From: Clostridiales bacterium
GTDB taxonomy: Bacteria > Bacillota > Clostridia > Lachnospirales > Lachnospiraceae
NCBI GenBank assembly: GCA_019418195.1
Contig: DYCJ01000031.1
Coordinates: 1-7,777, forward strand
DNA: 7,777 nt
Reading direction: 5' to 3'
The notes under the pieces were generated by a model, which saw only the letters and a list, made by a program, of their open reading frames with translations, did not search any database and was not told the DNA's origin. The translations under genes were made by a program, and so were the position numbers. The first letter of the stretch is position 1, and every line of letters starts with the position of its first letter. Below are positions 1 to 6,131 of the stretch, in pieces.

Positions 1-184
1 GGCACAGTCACAGAGATTCCGGAATTACCGGAGAAAAATGTATTTTTCCGGCTTAAGGACTCGGCGATGGGAGGTTCGGTGAAAGAGAAGATCGATGTGG
101 TCGTGCAGATTGATGCAAGAGCTTATTATGAGTATCCGTATGCGCTGAAACCACAGGCGGCGGAAGCAGTCGGCGCCATAAATA
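1..184 (+). pseudogene. Unidentified coding fragment, 3' end replaced by aldo/keto reductase sequence
   Basis: An open frame enters at base 1 (first codon GGC) and stays open to a stop at 259-261. The stretch up to about 184 encodes mixed, soluble-looking protein (for example KEKIDVVVQIDARAYYEYPY) with no motif I recognise. From about base 185 the same DNA codes for an aldo/keto reductase in another frame (frame 2), so the last 25 or so residues of the open frame are out-of-frame readthrough of reductase DNA. I therefore see the tail of an unknown gene joined to a truncated reductase. The start lies outside the window, and the ATG at 67 has no convincing ribosome site. The function is unknown, and the fragment could still be part of a functional gene whose end was lost. 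Confidence 0.4.
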
Positions 185-586
185 CGTATCGGCTTCGTTG
201 CATTCTCACCGCTTGCAAACGGATTCCTGACAGCAAAATACGACAAGAATTCGAAATTTGAGAAAGGCACGGACTACCGCAGCGCGATGCCGCAGTTTAC
301 GCCTGACGCCATCGACAGGAATCAGGAGATGATCAATTATCTGAAAGAGATGGCAGACCGCAAAGACGCTACTCCTGCGCAGATATCCCTTGCATGGATG
401 CTGGCGAAAAAGCCGTGGATCGTACCGATCCCGGGCACAAGGAAGTATGGACGCCTGATCGAGAACGCGCAGGCTGCAGATGTGGAGCTGACAGAACAGG
501 AGGTAAAGGATCTGGATCAGATGCTGGATACAGTGCCGATGTCCGAAGTGTTCGGAGGTTCCAGGATTGAAAGAAACAAGAAATAG
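185..586 (+). pseudogene. Aldo/keto reductase, C-terminal fragment
   Basis: Frame 2 is open from 182 to the TAG at 584-586 and reads IGFVAFSPLANGFLTAKYDK near its start. It continues through a DYRSAMPQFTP segment, an ATPAQISLAWML helix, the cofactor-binding IPGTRK signature and a closing MSEVFGGSR. These are hallmarks of the last 130 or so residues of NAD(P)H-dependent aldo/keto reductases of the TIM-barrel superfamily, which reduce aldehydes and ketones in the cytoplasm. Full-length members have about 320-330 residues. The catalytic Asp/Tyr/Lys/His half of the barrel is missing and there is no plausible start codon at the 5' edge. An internal ATG at 287 lacks a good ribosome site. The fragment should be inactive. 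The family call is strong; the exact substrate cannot be told. Confidence 0.85.
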
Positions 587-607
587 TATTTGTAAAAAGG
601 GGTAGTT

Positions 608-1342
608 ATGAAGAAAAAAATATTGATCAGTATTCTTGTGATCGTCGTTATTGTGGCAGCGGTGTTCGGGTACTACATTTACCGTATGTGGCCTATGCTC
701 AGCACTACGATGGGAGATGTGGAACTGACGGAGGACCATCAGTCCCACCGGATAACAGAGGAAACTACATCGAAAGGCAGTGAAACGGAGATGACAGACA
801 GAGCAGATGAGTCAAAGCAGGTGTCTGGAGGGACTGATTATACCCTCACGACAAAAGTAGTTGACGTGATAAATGATCTGGTCTTCGGAGATTACGGCAG
901 GCTGATCTTCCCGGCGGACCGGACGATCGATGAGAATCTGGAGCTTCAGGATGTGGGAGATATCCTGATCTGGTATAACAATGTAAATCCGGACCGGACG
1001 GTAGAAATCGCAAATTATCTGAAAGATCAGGCGTCTTCCGGAGAGCAGATCTTCTATGATATTTATACAGATGAAGAGAAGGCGGAAGATCCGAGCAAGG
1101 AGGATACAGGGCTCTTTTTCTTCCGGGGAGAACCGCCTACTTATGCCTGCGTGGGAATGAACGATGGGATCGCATCTTACCGGACGATGGAGAATTATAT
1201 CAGCAGGATACAGGCGGACGGAACAGATGCACAGATCGAAGTGTTCGACGGCATGCGCCACGGGTTCGGACTTGGCGAGGGAACTGTGGCTGAGGGGTGG
1301 ATCGATCGTGCGGTCAGCTTCTGGGAGAGGAATGAAAAGTAA
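608..1342 (+). pseudogene. Membrane-anchored alpha/beta hydrolase with in-frame loss of the nucleophile region
   Basis: The open frame encodes 244 residues, with start ATG at 608 behind AAAAAGGGG. Residues 4-25 form a hydrophobic helix after KKK, so the protein would be an N-terminally anchored or secreted extracytoplasmic enzyme. A Ser/Thr/Glu-rich linker (about 35-78) follows, then the domain entry (VVDVINDLVFGDYGRLIFP) and a YDIYTDEEK segment. Around residues 170-176 the sequence jumps from GLFFFRGE straight to PPTYACVGMNDG. In relatives as I remember them, about 120 residues containing the G-x-S-x-G nucleophile elbow lie between these two blocks. The candidate triad Asp (D186) and His (H218 in RHGFG) remain, but no Ser elbow is present. 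The frame is preserved, so a stable but catalytically dead protein is possible. The deletion size is inferred from family memory. Confidence 0.75.
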
Positions 1343-1372
1343 TTGACTTGGCGGAATCCTGAAAAGTATAAT
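1343..1372 (+). promoter_or_regulatory. Sigma-A-type promoter of the DUF3791/DUF3990 unit
   Basis: TTGACT (1343-1348) and a perfect TATAAT (1367-1372) are separated by 18 bp. The promoter begins immediately after the hydrolase stop codon (1340-1342) and lies about 46 bases upstream of the first small gene, so the three-gene unit is probably transcribed on its own. Confidence 0.8.
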
Positions 1373-1418
1373 ATAAGTGCATAAGCTTGGATGTACTTTC
1401 GGAAAGGAGAAACTCGCC

Positions 1419-1652
1419 ATGAGTGAAAAGTCAGAAATTACTTTTATGCAGACAAGATTGATCAGGCTTGCTTCAGAAGAATGGCATCTGCCTATTGACA
1501 AAATAGTTGAGGTTTTTAAAAAAGCGGATGTATTCAGCTATATTGAAACAGGGTATGGAATCTTTCATTGTGAAGGAGACGAAGCAGTTCTGGAAGATAT
1601 TGACGGTTTCCTTGCCAGAAAGGGGATAGATGTATATGAAGGAATTGGTTGA
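1419..1652 (+). CDS. DUF3791-like small protein, first gene of a DUF3990 module
   Basis: The gene encodes 77 residues. The start is ATG 1419, chosen because GGAAAGGAG ends about ten bases upstream; an upstream in-frame ATG at 1377 lies at the promoter and has no ribosome site. The protein is a small acidic alpha/beta domain with a FMQTRLIRLASEEW helix, then IVEVFKKADVFSYIETGY and a DIDGFLARKGI end, which is the layout I associate with DUF3791. It has no signal peptide or membrane segment. Its 3' end overlaps the DUF3990 gene by 17 bases, which suggests translational coupling. DUF3791 proteins commonly sit next to DUF3990 proteins, and an antitoxin or partner role is a guess from this pairing and the operon order. 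The base composition is visibly more A/T-rich than the flanking genes. Confidence 0.7.
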   Translation: MSEKSEITFMQTRLIRLASEEWHLPIDKIVEVFKKADVFSYIETGYGIFHCEGDEAVLEDIDGFLARKGIDVYEGIG

Positions 1653-2205
1653 CGGACTTATCCTCTATCATGGAAGTTATTGCGAGGTACGTAAACCGCA
1701 GCTTGAAAAATGCGCAAAAAGAAAAGACTTCGGAAAAGGATTTTATCTTACAACTTCCAGAGAGCAGGCAATCAGTTTTTTGAAAACCGCACTTGCAAAA
1801 GCAGAAGCCGGCATGATAATAGAGCCGGGGCAGAATTATGGGATTGTATCCACATTTGAGGTCAATTTGAAATATAATCTGTCCAGCTTTATCTTTCAAG
1901 ATGCAGATGCAGACTGGCTGCATTGTATAGCGGCTCACAGAAAGAAGAACTCTTTTACAGAAATCGAGAAAGAAATGGCGCAGTTCGATGTGATAGCAGG
2001 TAAAATTGCAGATGATGCGACAAACAGAACATTAGTGGCATATGTTTCCGGAACTTTTGGTAAAATGGGAAGTGAGAGGGCAGATGAATTTTGTATCAGT
2101 CAATTGATGCCGGAAAGGTTGAATGATCAGTATTGTTTCAAAACAGAAAGGGCACTGGAGTGTTTACGTTTTGTGGAAGGTGAGAAGATATGGCTGAAGA
2201 AGTAG
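1636..2205 (+). CDS. DUF3990 protein, putative ADP-ribosyltransferase-fold toxin
   Basis: The gene encodes 189 residues from ATG 1636, which has AAAGGGG about ten bases upstream. An in-frame ATG at 1630 is only four bases from it and is less likely. Features resembling DUF3990 are an early LYHGSY strand (His12), a GKGFYLTTSREQA motif (Tyr37), a QFDVIAGKIADD block near 117-127 and a SERADEFCISQL segment (Glu147 and Glu151) near 146-157. His in strand 1, Tyr in G-x-G-F-Y-L-T and a late Glu match the H-Y-E pattern of ADP-ribosyltransferase folds, and I believe DUF3990 is grouped with that superfamily. The protein is cytoplasmic, with no signal peptide. It overlaps both neighbours (17 and 16 bases), forming a tight three-gene unit. 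Target and activity are unknown; a toxin role is an inference from the fold and from the small flanking partners. Confidence 0.75.
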   Translation: MKELVDGLILYHGSYCEVRKPQLEKCAKRKDFGKGFYLTTSREQAISFLKTALAKAEAGMIIEPGQNYGIVSTFEVNLKYNLSSFIFQDADADWLHCIAAHRKKNSFTEIEKEMAQFDVIAGKIADDATNRTLVAYVSGTFGKMGSERADEFCISQLMPERLNDQYCFKTERALECLRFVEGEKIWLKK

Positions 2206-2420
2206 TTTCAAAAGATCAGATGAACTTTACAATAGATATGCTGATCACTATGGTTGTGGAAGAGTTGTCCGAAGATCTCGGAAAAGATACAAAGGATGTA
2301 CTGGCTGATTTCTGTGTATCGAAGACGGGCAAAGCACTTTATGATGAATCCACAAAACTCTGGTGGAACGGACCTTCATATATTGCGGATATGTACAAAG
2401 AGGAGCTTGCTGCCAGATAG
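2190..2420 (+). CDS. Small companion protein of the DUF3990 gene (DUF3791-like)
   Basis: The gene encodes 76 residues from ATG 2190, preceded by GGAAGGTGAG inside the end of the DUF3990 gene, with a 16-base overlap. It is an acidic, mostly helical protein: a hydrophobic helix MLITMVVEELSEDL, a DVLADFCVSKTGKALYDEST segment, and a WWNGPSYIADMYKEEL end. This combination of a T-G-K-x-L-Y-D motif and a G-P-S-Y-I helix is one I associate with small proteins next to DUF3990 genes. Whether it formally belongs to DUF3791 I cannot decide without a profile search. Being last in a coupled unit, it is a candidate antitoxin or chaperone for the DUF3990 protein, which is inference only. A terminator follows 62 bases after the stop. 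Confidence 0.65.
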   Translation: MAEEVVSKDQMNFTIDMLITMVVEELSEDLGKDTKDVLADFCVSKTGKALYDESTKLWWNGPSYIADMYKEELAAR

Positions 2421-2482
2421 GACAAAAGGAGAAAGATGCTTTCAGGCCGCAAACATGCTGAAATACATGGATTTTTTATCTG

Positions 2483-2517
2483 CAGAGGAATATTGAAAGA
2501 TTCCTCTGTATTTTTTT
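2483..2517 (+). terminator. Intrinsic terminator of the DUF3990 unit
   Basis: CAGAGGAAT (2483-2491) pairs perfectly with ATTCCTCTG (2500-2508) around an 8-base loop and is followed by TATTTTTTT (2509-2517). The 9-bp stem and U-run are a textbook Rho-independent terminator that closes the three-gene unit. Confidence 0.9.
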
Positions 2518-2571
2518 GCACGATACGCCCGGCAAGCGGCTTCCCTGTGAGCCTTTCGTAGTATCATGTAG

Positions 2572-2604
2572 GGCATTTGCCGAGAAGTTCCTCGGTTTAA
2601 TGCC
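2572..2604 (+). repeat. Two-part inverted repeat (hairpin)
   Basis: GGCATT (2572-2577) pairs with AATGCC (2599-2604). Inside it CCGAG (2580-2584) pairs with CTCGG (2591-2595) around a 6-base loop, giving 11 pairs with a small asymmetric internal loop. No U-run follows, so it is not an intrinsic terminator. Confidence 0.6.
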
Positions 2605-2648
2605 AGCTAATGACCAGCTCAATGAGGTCAATGAGTCAAAATGGCGGT

Positions 2649-2676
2649 GGCAGAAAGTGGCAGAAAGGGCAGAAAG
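2649..2676 (+). repeat. Three tandem GGCAGAAAG units
   Basis: The 9-mer GGCAGAAAG occurs at 2649-2657, 2659-2667 and 2668-2676, the first followed by one extra T. It resembles a short iteron array. It lies in the gene-poor spacer and has no assigned role. Confidence 0.7.
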
Positions 2677-2685
2677 GCTGCGGTT

Positions 2686-2708
2686 TTTTATGCTTCCAGG
2701 GCATAAAA
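2686..2708 (+). repeat. 8-bp inverted repeat in the spacer
   Basis: TTTTATGC (2686-2693) and GCATAAAA (2701-2708) are perfect inverted copies around a 7-base loop, ten bases after the triple repeat. The stem is A/T-rich and weak, and no U-run follows on the + strand. On the - strand TTTTATGC is likewise not followed by a clear U-run. Confidence 0.4.
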
Positions 2709-2792
2709 CAACATGAAAACTAAGTATTGGATATATTGAAACCAGAGAATTATACTTTAACCGTAAGAAATAGTGTCTGGCGGTGAATTCCG

Positions 2793-4002
2793 ATGAAACA
2801 ACTGATATACCGGCTCACTGAGCCGGCGGCGTCCATACCGGATGCGAGAAAAATTTTTTCAAATCATGACCTGAAGCTTCTGATCCTGCCTCTTTTTCTG
2901 GAGCAGCTTCTGGAAGTGCTGGTGGGTGTATCCGATACGTTTATGGTGAGTTACGCAGGAGGCGCCGTGGTGGTGAGCCAGTACATCGGCAGCCGGGATG
3001 AGAAGAACGGTAATTTGTCCGCAGGGCAGCTTGTGATGATCGCCGCAGTCTTTTCCGTGGCTGTGATGATATTCTCCCTTGTACTGAACCGGCAGCTTTT
3101 AAGACTGCTGTTCGGCGAGGTAGATCAGGAAGTAATGGAAGCCTGTGTGACTTATCTCAGGATATCCACTTACTCTTATCCGGCGATCGCAGTCTACAAT
3201 GCCGGCGCCGCCATATACCGGAGCATGGGAAAGACCAATGTGACCATGAATATTTCCCTCGCAGCGAACGGGATTAATATCGTGGGAAATGCGATTGGTG
3301 TGTTTGTGTTCCATGCCGGTGTGGCGGGCGTTGCATATCCGTCATTGACCGCGAGGACATTTTCCGCAGTAGTCATTCTGGTACTCTGTTTCCGTAAGAA
3401 GGAACATGAAGCTCAGAAATGTAGGAGATGGAGAGGGGAAACTCTTTCCAATTCTGTCTGTGTCCGTCTTGAGTGGAGAAATATTTTCCACTGGGAAGGC
3501 AGCATGGCAAAGCGGATTCTGGGGATCGCAGTGCCAAACGGAATTGAGAATGGGCTGTTCCAGCTCACGAAAGTGGCACTTAGCAGTATCACGGCTCTTT
3601 TTGGAACCGTGCAGATTGCGGCCAACGGGGTGGCCCAGAGTTTCTGGTCTGTGGCGGCTCTGATGGGAACTGCTCTGGGGCTACGCGATTTCCGATGAGG
3701 CGGCGCATCTGGTGGTGATACTGGTCATCATACACAACATTTTCAACGCTTTGTTCTATCCGCTCTCGGGCGCGCTCGCGAATGGCCTGCGTGCGGCAGG
3801 GGACGTGAAATATACGATGTATGTTAGTGTATTTTCTACGATCGGATGCAGAGTCGTTTTTTCGATCCTGTTCGGCATCTGCCTGAATCTGGGCGTGATC
3901 GGCATCGCATTTGCCATGTGCCTGGACTGGATGATCCGGGCGGCATTTTTCTGGATTCGTTTCCGAAGAGGCAAATGGAAAGAGTTCCGGGTGATCGGAT
4001 AA
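2793..4002 (+). pseudogene. MATE-family multidrug/Na+ antiporter, broken by two deletions
   Basis: Start ATG 2793 (weak GGCGGTGA upstream) gives the conserved beginning of this MATE subgroup (PDARKIFSNHDLKLLILPLF). The family exports cationic drugs in exchange for Na+ or H+ through 12 membrane helices, in about 440-460 residues. The frame reads through many helices (RSMGKTN near 3230, a VPNGIENGLFQ segment near 3530) to ALMGTALG at about 3680. It then runs out of frame to the TGA at 3696-3698. The C-terminal part resumes in another frame as YAISDEAAHLVVILVIIHNI (from about 3682), includes GLRAAGDVKYTM, and ends in a basic tail at TAA 4000-4002. About 50 residues appear missing there. A second, in-frame gap is inferred at 2958-2962, where SYAG meets GAVVVSQYIG: the end of helix 1-loop-helix 2, about 28 residues, is absent. 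The pump should be inactive. Confidence 0.85.
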
Positions 4003-4839
4003 AAGAAGGCGGAAGATTTGCCCGTGATAACGGCTGCGATTTTGTTGTTGCACTGGGCGGAGGTTCTGTCATGGACGCGGCGAAGATCATGGCAATGTAT
4101 GCGCTCCAGCCTGGAGATCTCGGGGATTATGTGGCAGGAGCTACAGGTAAAATGCAGCCTCTTGTAAACCCGACTCTTCCGATCATCGCGATCACCACGA
4201 CAGCCGGAACGGGTTCTGAGGTTGACCAGTGGGGCGTAGTGAAGAATCCGGAGACAAATGAGAAGATTGGCTGCGGCGGCATGGACAGTCTTTTCCCGGT
4301 GATCGCAGTGGCAGACCCGGAACTGATGGTGACAGTTCCGCCGAAGTTTACGGCATATCAGGGATTTGACGCCCTGTTCCACTCCACGGAAGGATATATG
4401 TCGGGAGTTACCAGTCTGATGGGCGAGAATATCGGAAAATATCTGGCTCGTGCAGTAAAAGACGGCAGCGACATGGAAGCCCGTGAGCATGTTGCATTCG
4501 CAAACACAATGTCAGGATACTCTATGGTAGTCGGAGCCTGCACAAGCGAGCATGCGATGGAACACGCTATGAGTGCATATCATCAGGATCTGCCCCATGG
4601 CACAGGCTCTGGGCAAGACTGATGCAAAAGATCCTATGGACTTTGTGACAGCCCTTGTAGAGCTGCAGGAAGCATGCGGCGTGGCGGACCTGAAGATGTC
4701 CGATTACGGAATTCAGAAAGACGAGTGCATGACACTGGCGAAGAACGCGCGCGCTACCATGGGAGGACTGTTCATGGCAGATCCGGTTCAGATGACGGAT
4801 GAAGAGTGCGCGGCGATCTATGAGAAGTCTTATCGCTGA
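4002..4839 (+). pseudogene. Iron-containing alcohol dehydrogenase, N-terminus lost and frameshifting internal deletion
   Basis: Homology to group III Fe-dependent alcohol dehydrogenases (about 380-400 residues, NAD(P)H-linked aldehyde/alcohol interconversion) begins abruptly at RFARDNGCDFVVALGGGSVM. This immediately follows the MATE stop, so roughly the first 90 residues and any start codon are missing. The GGGS dinucleotide-binding motif (about 4050), ITTTAGTGSE (about 4195), the metal ligands in FDALFH (about 4367-4384), the His in MEHAMSA and the His of LPHG (about 4595) are all present. After PHGTG (about 4607) the frame is lost. The C-terminal third resumes in the +1-shifted frame as MAQALGKTDAKDPMDFVTAL and ends at the TGA at 4837-4839 with the typical AIYEKSYR. 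About 30 residues are missing at that junction. It is non-functional as it stands. It belongs to the widespread 1,3-propanediol or lactaldehyde-type families, and the exact substrate is unknown. Confidence 0.85.
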
Positions 4840-4875
4840 TAAAAATCGGAAATATAATATTGATAATAGTTTAAG

Positions 4876-4921
4876 AAAACAGGAGCCATTTCTTCCGAAG
4901 CGGAAAGACTCCTGTTTTTTA
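4876..4921 (+). terminator. Intrinsic terminator after the ADH remnant
   Basis: AAACAGGAG (4877-4885) pairs with CTCCTGTTT (4909-4917). An inner TTCCG/CGGAA stem (4893-4897/4901-4905) strengthens the hairpin, and the U-run starts at 4915. It separates the MATE-ADH block from the LysR gene. Confidence 0.85.
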
Positions 4922-4933
4922 AATGATTTTTGT

Positions 4934-4961
4934 TTGCCTGTTGCGGAAGTTGTAGTAAAAT
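4934..4961 (+). promoter_or_regulatory. Candidate promoter of the LysR gene
   Basis: TTGCCT (4934-4939) and TAAAAT (4956-4961) with a 16-bp spacer lie between the terminator and the regulator gene. Both hexamers are imperfect, so this is a moderate call. The leader would be about 65 bases. Confidence 0.45.
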
Positions 4962-5031
4962 AAAGATGTTGTGGAATCAGATTTGGACTCAGAAGCGGAA
5001 ATCTGTCTGGTGTTGATTAGGAGGTCAAACG

Positions 5032-5922
5032 ATGGAGATAAGAGTACTGAGATATTTTCTGGCTGTGGCAAGAGAAGAGAGCATCACGCGGGCAGCGGAA
5101 GTGCTTCATATCACGCAGCCTACCCTGAGCCGCCAGCTCTCACAGCTGGAGGAGCAGACGGGTGTGAAGCTGTTTATACGGGGAACGCGAAAGATAAAGC
5201 TTACAAATGAGGGAAATCTGCTTCGGCGCAGGGCGGAAGAGATACTGGAGCTGGTCGACAAGACAGAGCGGGAGCTGACCGAGCAGGAGGAACAGGTGGA
5301 AGGAGTTGTCGCTATCGGATGCGGAGATCTGAGAGCTGTGCAGAGACTGCCGGAACTGATCAGTTCATTTCATGAGAAGTATCCTCTTGTAACATTTGAC
5401 CTGTATACGGCGACGGCAGATCTGGTGACCGAGCGGATGGACCGGGGACTGACCGATATCGGACTTCTATTGGAGCCGGTAGATCTGGAGAAATATGATT
5501 TCATACGTCTGGCGGGACTTGAGCGATGTGTGGTCACTATGCATCCGGATGCGCCCCTTGCGGAAAAAGAGTATATCACGCCGGAAGATCTGGTGGGCGT
5601 TCCCCTGATCATGCCGAGAAGAGCGAGCATACAAAGTGAGATTGCCAACTGGTTCGGGGAGTACTATGACAAGATACAGGTGCTCTTCACGAGTAATCTT
5701 CCTTCCAGCAGCGCGGTTATGTCAAATCAACAGCTTGCTTATTCGATCAATACATGCGGTTCCGTTGATTTCTGGGATCAGACAAAACTTACATACCGGC
5801 CGTTAAAGCCTGAGCTGACAGCAACCTGCGCTCTTGCGTGGAAGAGGCAGCAGCCGTTCGGGATCGCGACGGAGAAATTTATTGAATATGCCAGAAAAGC
5901 ATTACAGATGGATAAAGATTAA
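5032..5922 (+). CDS. LysR-family transcriptional regulator
   Basis: The gene encodes 296 residues, the usual LTTR length, from ATG 5032 with AGGAGG seven bases upstream. Residues 1-60 are the winged helix-turn-helix (LRYFLAVAREESITRAAEVL, then ITQPTLSRQLSQLEE, then KLFIR). A linker helix spans about 65-88, and a two-lobed periplasmic-binding-protein-like effector domain begins at about 92 (VAIGCGDLRAVQRLPELISS). The protein is cytoplasmic and would act as a tetramer responding to a small ligand. It appears full length and uninterrupted, unlike the enzyme genes around it. LTTRs usually regulate an adjacent, often divergent gene. Here the upstream ADH is a remnant and the downstream MATE2 has its own promoter, so the regulator may have lost its target. 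The effector cannot be predicted. Confidence 0.93.
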   Translation: MEIRVLRYFLAVAREESITRAAEVLHITQPTLSRQLSQLEEQTGVKLFIRGTRKIKLTNEGNLLRRRAEEILELVDKTERELTEQEEQVEGVVAIGCGDLRAVQRLPELISSFHEKYPLVTFDLYTATADLVTERMDRGLTDIGLLLEPVDLEKYDFIRLAGLERCVVTMHPDAPLAEKEYITPEDLVGVPLIMPRRASIQSEIANWFGEYYDKIQVLFTSNLPSSSAVMSNQQLAYSINTCGSVDFWDQTKLTYRPLKPELTATCALAWKRQQPFGIATEKFIEYARKALQMDKD

Positions 5923-5924
5923 GT

Positions 5925-5953
5925 TTGACATAGAGAAAATCTTATGCTAGACT
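5925..5953 (+). promoter_or_regulatory. Strong promoter of the structured leader / MATE2
   Basis: A perfect TTGACA (5925-5930) and TAGACT (5948-5953) are 17 bp apart, with an extended -10 TGC at 5945-5947. The -35 starts two bases after the last codon triplet of the LysR gene, so the leader and MATE2 are transcribed from here independently of upstream reading. Confidence 0.75.
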
Positions 5954-5959
5954 ACACCT

Positions 5960-6106
5960 TGCTCGGAGGGCTGAGCACTGAGAGAAAAGCAGTGTCAGCC
6001 GGACAAGAGGCGGGCTGGGATGCCTGTCCTCGGAGGGAAATCATTCAGTAGAAATGAGGAACCGGATAAGAGATAAGTTGAGATACTTATTCCTTATCCG
6101 GTTTTT
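5960..6106 (+). ncRNA. Structured 5' leader with terminator, candidate riboswitch or attenuator (class unrecognised)
   Basis: After the promoter come about 100 bases of strongly folding sequence. In helix A, GGCTGA (5969-5974) pairs with TCAGCC (5995-6000) and CACTG (5976-5980) with CAGTG (5990-5994), with one bulged G and a purine-rich loop. Helix B follows at once: GGAC (6001-6004) pairs with GTCC (6026-6029) and AGGC (6008-6011) with GCCT (6022-6025), around a G-rich loop. The word CTCGGAGGG occurs twice, at 5962-5970 and 6029-6037, flanking the helices. An intrinsic terminator (6060-6106) lies between this and the MATE2 ribosome site, the layout of a transcription-terminating riboswitch. 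I could not match it to TPP, guanidine (ykkC), THF, SAM, glycine, Mn2+ or T-box consensus from memory, and no clear anti-terminator was found by eye. Confidence 0.55.
6060..6106 (+). terminator. Intrinsic terminator in the MATE2 leader
   Basis: AACCGGATAAG (6060-6070) pairs over 11 bp with CTTATCCGGTT (6093-6103). An inner ATAAGT/ACTTAT stem (6073-6078/6085-6090) extends it, and the U-run covers 6102-6106. It lies 26 bases before the MATE2 start, which suggests regulated read-through. Confidence 0.85.
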
Positions 6107-6131
6107 AAATTTATCACAGGAGGATGAGAAA

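Larger units (their letters stand above)
2518..2792 (+). other. Gene-poor spacer with hairpins and short iterated repeats
   Basis: About 275 bases between the DUF3990 unit and the MATE gene hold no gene I can defend. A 66-codon open frame (2516-2716) has no ribosome site; its second half, from ATG 2600, looks slightly protein-like (ESKWRWQKVAERAERLRFF) but matches nothing I know. The stretch contains a two-part hairpin (2572-2604), three AATGA words (2609, 2621, 2630), a triple GGCAGAAAG repeat (2649-2676) and an 8-bp inverted repeat (2686-2708). It may be the edge of a former mobile element or a structured RNA. No promoter is convincing; TATACT at 2751-2756 could serve as a -10 for the MATE gene, but its -35 is poor. 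Confidence 0.45.

Noticed and set aside
206..748. Long - strand open frame opposite the reductase and hydrolase
   Set aside because: It is antisense to two well-supported + strand coding sequences, with no start signal or family resemblance.
2436..2564. Small ORF from ATG 2436 after AAAAGGAGA, about 42 codons
   Set aside because: It reads through the terminator hairpin and U-run and has no recognisable protein features, though the ribosome-site-like sequence is good.
2649..2676. CRISPR-like array
   Set aside because: The repeats are 9 bp and contiguous with no spacers, and no cas genes are nearby.
2727..2756. Promoter for MATE1 (TTGGAT with an 18-bp gap to TATACT)
   Set aside because: The -35 matches only three of six consensus bases; too weak to list as a feature.
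3756..4490. Long - strand open frame opposite MATE1 and ADH
   Set aside because: It is rich in His, Cys and Arg as expected for an antisense shadow; the + strand homology is clear.
5960..6042. TPP riboswitch, suggested by CTCGG, GGCTGAG and a late GGAGGGAAA
   Set aside because: The core CTGAGA after the first helix and the ACCTGATC-type block are absent, and the helix order differs; it was kept as an unclassified leader.
6020..6076. Short leader peptide ORF (ATG 6020, MPVLGGKSFSRNEEPDKR) that could drive attenuation
   Set aside because: There is no convincing ribosome site, no diagnostic codon run, and the start lies inside helix B.
6054..6131. Upstream in-frame extension of MATE2 from ATG 6054
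   Set aside because: It translates the terminator hairpin; the ATG at 6132 has a proper AGGAGG and matches the family N-terminus.
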